From Arctopsyche grandis (Eukaryota; Arthropoda; Insecta; Trichoptera; Hydropsychidae): DNA of 64,000 bases. Below, piece after piece: positions 58,409 through 64,000 of the stretch; within the stretch, counting starts at the first letter, position 1; each line of letters begins with the position of its first letter. The notes under the pieces are model-generated. The model saw nothing but the letters and a program-made list of their open reading frames with translations. It was not told the origin of the DNA and made no database searches. A program made the position numbers and the translations under genes. The stretch spans positions 4,898,001 through 4,962,000 of the forward strand of contig NC_135355.1 of NCBI RefSeq assembly GCF_051622035.1, given 5' to 3'.

Positions 58409-61400
58409 TTCATATGGATATTAACAATAAAAAAAAAACGCTCACTGCCTATACATATAAACTATTATCTATACATTATGGAGATTTAAACTCCTTATCT
58501 TAAAATTACGAAAGTCAACTTCGTTGAGTCAATAAAAAAAAGTCAATTAATTATAATTATGTGTGTTTAAGTGTGTAATATTTGTACTGCTATATTTTTT
58601 TCAAACAAAAATTATTGTAAAAAAAAGCATTGTGCCATTACATTGTACTTTGTATGTGAGTACTATTACGAAAAATATATATGTATATATCTTTTTTTTA
58701 ATATTTATCTTTTATTTTTAATTTCATCGTATATATGTAAATGTGTATCGCTTTCTTCTCTTCTTAATGCGGATAAGGATGTTTTTCAATCCATGGAAAA
58801 TTGCATTGTTAGTGACTTTTTTAAAAGTAAAAGTTATTTGTTTTGAATATTTTCATGCTTGAGACATAAATGGGTCAAAATCGGATGAAAAAGCGTTTTT
58901 TCTACAGCACAAATGAACGGACAATGTTATGATGTCACAGAGAGAACAATTGGCATAGTCAAGTCTCCACCTCGAAAAACACAAAAGCGCCTTATAAATA
59001 TTCAACATTTGAGTTTTCTAAATCGTATTTTATAGACGTCGCTCACGTCTCACATTGACGTTTAGATACAATGAGTTTTCAATTTTAAAGGATTCATAGA
59101 CATTCGAATTTGCTTCCGACGCAATGTTTGCCAAATGCTCTCATTGCACTCTCAAATTCAATGGAAAATAATTACAAATTATAAACATGTCAGTACTGAA
59201 ATGAACAAAAGAGCGTTTTGATTTCCGTTATAGCATCATTGTTACGGATGACTTTCTTTTCAGTGTTTTTTTTTTTTAGCTGTTTCAAATGCGCTCTTAT
59301 CATAAATATTTAAAGTGTGTTGCAATTCGGCACGTATGCGATGTCAAACGGTCATGGCGTGAAGCCATCCCGCATTTCTCTTCATTTCAATTTCTTTTGT
59401 TGTTGCTTTTTTTTATCATTTTTGCTGAATAATATACGTATACGTCTTGCACGTGCTCTGAACAAAAAGTACGCTATTTATGAATATGCTATGCAAAATA
59501 TTCAGCTTCTTTTCCGGAACTCCGTGCGACTTGCGACTGTGTCCAATTACCTGTTTGCAAACAATAATTTCACCAAAAGTCACGAATCCATTTAGCTTTT
59601 GATGAAACATGTCAATTATATTGTTTCACTAAAATACAATTAAATATATTTATGGATAATTATAACCACTTGTTGATTTCAATTGACTGAAATTATTTGA
59701 ATGTTTGATACATACTCATAATACAAAATTAATTAAAAATTTAAATTATTATTTAATTTAAATATACCTGAAACTAGTCTGAAATATTATTTGTTATTTT
59801 TTATGTGTCCACTATATGATAAAGATGACTAAAAAGTGACCCAGATCGCGTTGATGATACTAAATCGTACGCCATGTATGTATGTATGTGCTCGGTGTTT
59901 CCAGCTGGGAAGGGCGTTTCTTCAGTTCATTCTTAATTCATACGATCTTATTATTTCGAAAAATTTCTATTATATCTCTTCAAATATGGGAATAACCACT
60001 ATCGATCTCTCTGTGTCTGCGCCTTTATTGTTTTCTTTTAATTATTAATTTAGTTCTTTTTTTTTCATATAATAGATTTTTATAATAAAGTTGAACTAAA
60101 CTAGCATGAGTTAATGTACATGCTATCGCATTCAACCCCCCCCCCCTCCCCCCACTCGACCTGCGACGGCCAATTACATTTCGTTTCAGTTTCGTTTTGC
60201 AACATTTTGGTCAAGAAATACAACATTGTCCGTGCGTATAGCAGTCGGTAGAATTTGAGTTTTATTTTTTGTTAGTTTTGAGTTCGTGTTACGTATTTTA
60301 AAATATTTACATTAATAAAATTTTAATATAAAATACGTAAGTGGTTGATAATATAAATTTATTTATGGAATACGTATATATTTTATATTAATGGGAATTT
60401 ATATTATTTAGACGATAAAAGTTACAGTAATATAATTAAAAGACAGAAAAACTTACAGTAATATAATTAAAGACCTTGCATTGAATTATATTGTAATAAT
60501 ATTATATAATTAAATAAGAACTAATAAAAAATAAAAAAAAATTATTTTATGTCTCGTATGTTATATTATGTCTAGAAATTATTTTATGTCTCGTAAGTCT
60601 CACATTGGATCAACTATAGTAAGAATATGTACATAGATATCAAATTTCCAAAAAAACAAATACTCAAGTAACTTTTTAACAGAATAAACTTTATTTTTGC
60701 AAACATTGACGAAACGAATTAATCTACAGCTAACCAGAATCTGAACAGTTAAGTAAAAAAAAAAAAAAAAACTATTAATTATAAACTTAAAGCAGAATTG
60801 TCTGAAGGATTATCTTTTATATTCAATTACAAAAATTCACACTTCATTATATACCGATCTTGAATTACATATATGACTTCAAGTTTGAATTAGTGTTAAA
60901 CAATTATTAAAAATTTACACATATCATAACATTATTACATATTAATAATATTTTATATTATATGAATAGAGAAATGATGAAATTAAAAAAAAACACCTTC
61001 GTAATATAGTAAAACATTGTATGTAGATTTAACATACATATATATGTATATCATTAACAATCGATGACGATTCAAATACCTACTTTTACATAAGAGTGAA
61101 TTCATACAATTTTCACTAAAAAACAAAGGCACAAAAAGCTCCATATATTTTTGACGCGTTTTTGCGTGACTGTGTATAATGTTGTATGCGTCATAAATTT
61201 AATCATTTGATATAAAGTTGAAAATCGTGCACTTTGTTTGATACAACTTATCCGAACGGTGCTATCGGCTCTGGGCAAAAAATATATATTTATTTTTGGA
61301 GATTTTTGGATGTTCGCTTCCGGTCGGAAGTGCGATATCGATATCGATAAGCAGGCAGCTAACTGCCCACGAGGGGAGAGACATTTCATAAGAACAAAGA

Positions 61401-62940
61401 GTTATGTCATGGCGCCTTTCTATGCACGTGAATTCTCAAATGTGTTACGAAACGACGACGACGCCTTTATTATTTTCGTTTGGTGACGAAACGTCATACC
61501 ATCCGACGACTCTCATCTAGGAACCGAAACGAGAAGAAAACAAATTCGACATGAATAACATTAAAACGGGATTTCCTCTTTCGAGAAGAAGGTAATTGAG
61601 TCTGTCCATACGCGAGAGTTTCACATATTGTCGCATTTGCATACTCGTCGGAGACATTGTACATAATTCGATTAAAAATAATACTTTCTTCATTATTGAA
61701 GGTGATTGTTTATAACGTCTTTTACTTTGAATTCACTTTGAAATATGACGGAGGATTTTAGCTTACGATTTCTTACGAAAATGAAAATGTCAGAGTTGCT
61801 GCTTCACAAAGTATTTAGTCTCCAGTATTTACTTTGTGAACATCATTCCAAAAATTCACATGACTTCATACAAAACTCCATACATTGTAATCCAAACTTT
61901 TACGCAATGCTGTAAAGTGATTGTAAGTCACAGGACTATTTTATTTGCCTCCAACTATTGTTGATATATTCAATAATTTAAATCCATATTATTTCAAAGC
62001 GAAAGATAATTTGGATTTAATAAAAGTGAAGAACCCAAAAGCTGACACTATTGATACTAATTAGCAATATATTTTTTTATAAACGTCACGTTGCAAAAGT
62101 TTTGGCTGTGCGAAAATTGTTTTTAATTATTTTAATTCGATCCGGTTTGCATCTTAGATAAATTATTTACCATTTTTTGCAGTGGAGATGTCAGTAAAAA
62201 TTACTCATTATTTTCACTTAGTATTTGCTCATTACATTTGTCCAAAATTAAATGATGTAAGTTTGGTTTCTATTGAAAAATCTATTTATTTAGCTAATAT
62301 AACGTACATACGTTTATATATAATGATCTAATCTTATTTAAATTAAATGTTAATTCACGCAAATCAAATCGGCCATATTACGAATCGAATTAGTGTTATT
62401 ACTATAATTTCTTTTGATGTGTTTGATAAGTTTTTTTAAATCAACCGTATACATGTACCGTAACTGTATTAAAAACAACTACCAAACAGAATTATTAAGC
62501 TGTCATGATATACAGACAGTCGTCACTTAACGAACGTGCTCAGTTCTTATGACTGACATCATTAGAAGTCAACATAAGCTTGGAGCTCAATTGTTCAATT
62601 GCTCAATAAAGAAAACACCGACTTTATAACTTTGACACTGATAACTTTGTTTCAATTTACATCTCTAATGTAGCCCATTGACGGAATGATTTGTCGACAG
62701 GCAAATCTGCCGATAAACACCTGACCATGAAAGACCCTAGAAATTTGTTTGTCATAGCTACATATGATTGATAAAAGAATATAAAAAATAATGATTTGTC
62801 TCTCGTTGAGCTGTCGTGGCGTCTTTTGCTATTGCAAATTTCGCAGCCAGGGTCGACATATCTCTTTGACAATCTGCAGATATGCCAAATAATTTAAGTT
62901 AATTAGACATCATCTAGACATCATCATTTGATTGTACCTC
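58409..62940. other. Region downstream of gene 8
   Basis: Mostly AT-rich, without coding signal. A C-rich run lies at 60136-60153. A CpG-rich block at 61230-61600 has possible promoter features (listed separately). The frame at 59317-59595 has no domain. Confidence 0.4.
61336..61591 (+). promoter_or_regulatory. Candidate promoter and first exon of an unseen gene
   Basis: Two overlapping TATCGATA words (61336-61343 and 61342-61349) match the DRE motif bound by DREF at housekeeping promoters in flies. About 200 bp downstream, ATG at 61551 opens MNNIKTGFPLSRR and meets a plausible donor AG|GTAATT at 61592. No downstream exon could be identified in the window. Speculative. Confidence 0.25.
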
Positions 62941-62944
62941 CTGC

Positions 62945-63432
62945 CTGCACAGTTCTTTATCGGATGGCTAAAATACCAAGAGCTATCCGACTTCTTAGTT
63001 AAATCATTTCTGTCGTACCTGAATGGGATATTTTCCACCTCAGTGAGCGTAGATTATCTTAAATTATTCGTCTGGTAGCTTGCACTCATCACTATTTCCA
63101 TAATAAGATATGATTTATGAGTGAATTTTGATCTTCTCTCTTCCATTCGGGCCTCACGAAGATGTTTTGTATTGACGGCTGGTTCTTGTACATACATACA
63201 TACATTTATATACGTATATGAACGTATATTGATGCAAGACATTCCTAGTTTTTGTCTTTATATTTAACCGGTATTATATGTTTTGTGACTATTTTTATTA
63301 TTGTTTGAACTTTTTTTGTTATGTATAAATATGTATTTTTTTCTGTATATACATAGATGTGTTATTTCTCTGTCATATTGTAGTTGAATTAGGAATCTCT
63401 ATAATGCTAGAATGGTCTAAACTTCAATAAAT
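62945..63432 (+). mobile_element. LINE-B 3' part, 5'-truncated
   Basis: It shares TTTATCGGATGGCTAAAAT-region text and ATTTTCCACCTCAGTGAGCG with the other LINE-B copies, and ends in AATAAATAAATAG. It lies immediately before a LINE-A tail. Confidence 0.7.
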
Positions 63433-63454
63433 AAATAGATAAAAAATAATTGTA

Positions 63455-63645
63455 AATAGGTTTTTGAACTCTTTTTCCTATTATGCTGTACATTAACATT
63501 AGAATAATATAATACTATGATTACTAACCACATTAAATTAAAATTTTAAAATAGAAAATGATCAGTAGATCAGTAGCTATTAAAATAGATACATAAGATG
63601 CATTGTGAACATAATTTCGTAATAATAAAAAGCATTTAAAAATCA
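63455..63645 (+). mobile_element. LINE-A 3' tail
   Basis: Only the untranslated end is present, from TAAATAGGTTTTTGAACTC to CGTAATAATAAAAAGCATTT. Confidence 0.8.
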
Positions 63646-63664
63646 AAATAGATAAAAAAATACG

Positions 63665-63994
63665 GGTCTACGTGACAGGACAGAATGTTAAATTACAGAA
63701 AACACAAATATCGGAAGGCAAAGATCGAAAATCGAAAGATCTTAAGTCGAAAGATCAAAAAAAAAAAAATGGTGCATGGTAAACAGTACATACTTTTGCG
63801 CGCGCACATTAATACGGGAGGAAAAGCCTGTTACTCTTGTTCCTGTTATATCCTGCTCGCGCAAATTAAGTGAGTATGTACCGTTTACCATGCACCATTT
63901 TTTTTTTTTCGACTTTAGATCTTTCGATTTTCGATCTTTGCCTTCCGATATTTGTGTTTTCTGTAATTTAACATTCTGTCTCGTCACGGAGACC
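63665..63994. mobile_element. Foldback element, 330 bp, with arms of about 130 bp
   Basis: The left end GGTCTACGTGACAGGACAG and the complement of the right end GGTCTCCGTGACGAGACAG match closely. The arms stay almost identical through AATATCGGAAGGCAAAGATC and an A-run to GGTGCATGGTAAAC, with a 66-bp unpaired centre. The high arm identity suggests a young element. The window ends too close to judge a target duplication. Confidence 0.85.
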
Positions 63995-64000
63995 GAAAAA

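Noticed and set aside
1-64000. CRISPR arrays, bacterial operons, phage or plasmid features
   Set aside because: No regularly spaced direct repeats with unique spacers and no prokaryotic gene were seen; the gene structures are intron-containing and insect-like.

Overview
The window is eukaryotic nuclear DNA, almost certainly from an insect. It is visibly AT-rich, has GT-AG introns, carries many non-LTR retrotransposon, SINE, hAT, Helitron-like and foldback remnants, and contains eight genes for Rebers-Riddiford type 1 (RR-1, chitin_bind_4) cuticular proteins. The order of insect cannot be fixed from the sequence alone. A holometabolous insect is plausible, and Lepidoptera or a relative is only a guess.

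Genes, left to right: (1) + 688-8153, a giant RR-1 protein of about 1,935 aa whose chitin-binding domain sits at the extreme C-terminus behind a very long Asn/Ser/Gly/Thr-rich region with about 15 tandem units; (2) + 14156-18223, 223 aa, with three 18-residue Gly/Asp/Tyr repeats before the RR domain; (3) + 22878-23693, 214 aa; (4) + 28649-29366, 142 aa; (5) - 30812-31273, 103 aa, lacking the usual proline-rich C-terminal exon; (6) + 35517-37801, 132 aa; (7) - 42880-43486, 135 aa; (8) + 56910-58408, 187 aa. All begin with a signal peptide. All carry the YxYET...G(S/F)(Y/F)S(Y/W)xxPDG...YxADENG(F/Y)xP core or a close variant. Six genes share a phase-2 intron just before the YET motif; genes 2 and 3 encode the whole domain on one exon. 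Nearly all have a TATATAAA-type box about 33-39 bp upstream of an initiator-like TCAxTY. The proteins are presumably secreted by epidermis and bind chitin in procuticle, so this is a tandem cuticular-protein cluster grown by duplication. It resembles in type the Cpr49A-like clusters of flies (inference).

Intergenic DNA and the long introns are filled with mobile-element debris. There are two hAT-type elements with intact 8-bp target duplications (10193-12017 with a second element nested in it, and 35857-36937 in intron 1 of gene 6). At least three 5'-truncated LINE families are present in several copies. A tRNA-derived SINE family occurs alone, nested in a LINE, and as a head-to-head inverted pair. 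There is a solo LTR (51881-52325), a Helitron-like element (51291-51674), several foldback elements (15134-15349, 41265-42290, 63665-63994), a large inverted repeat (48825-50615) and a 15-bp minisatellite (45226-45950). I found no bacterial-type system, CRISPR array, rRNA or convincing functional tRNA gene.

The most unusual items are the giant repeat-bearing RR-1 gene with a conserved motif bracketing its repeat array, and the density of long inverted repeats, which could give double-stranded RNA. A short CpG-rich segment at 61230-61600 with two overlapping TATCGATA motifs may be the promoter and first exon of a further gene running out of the window.
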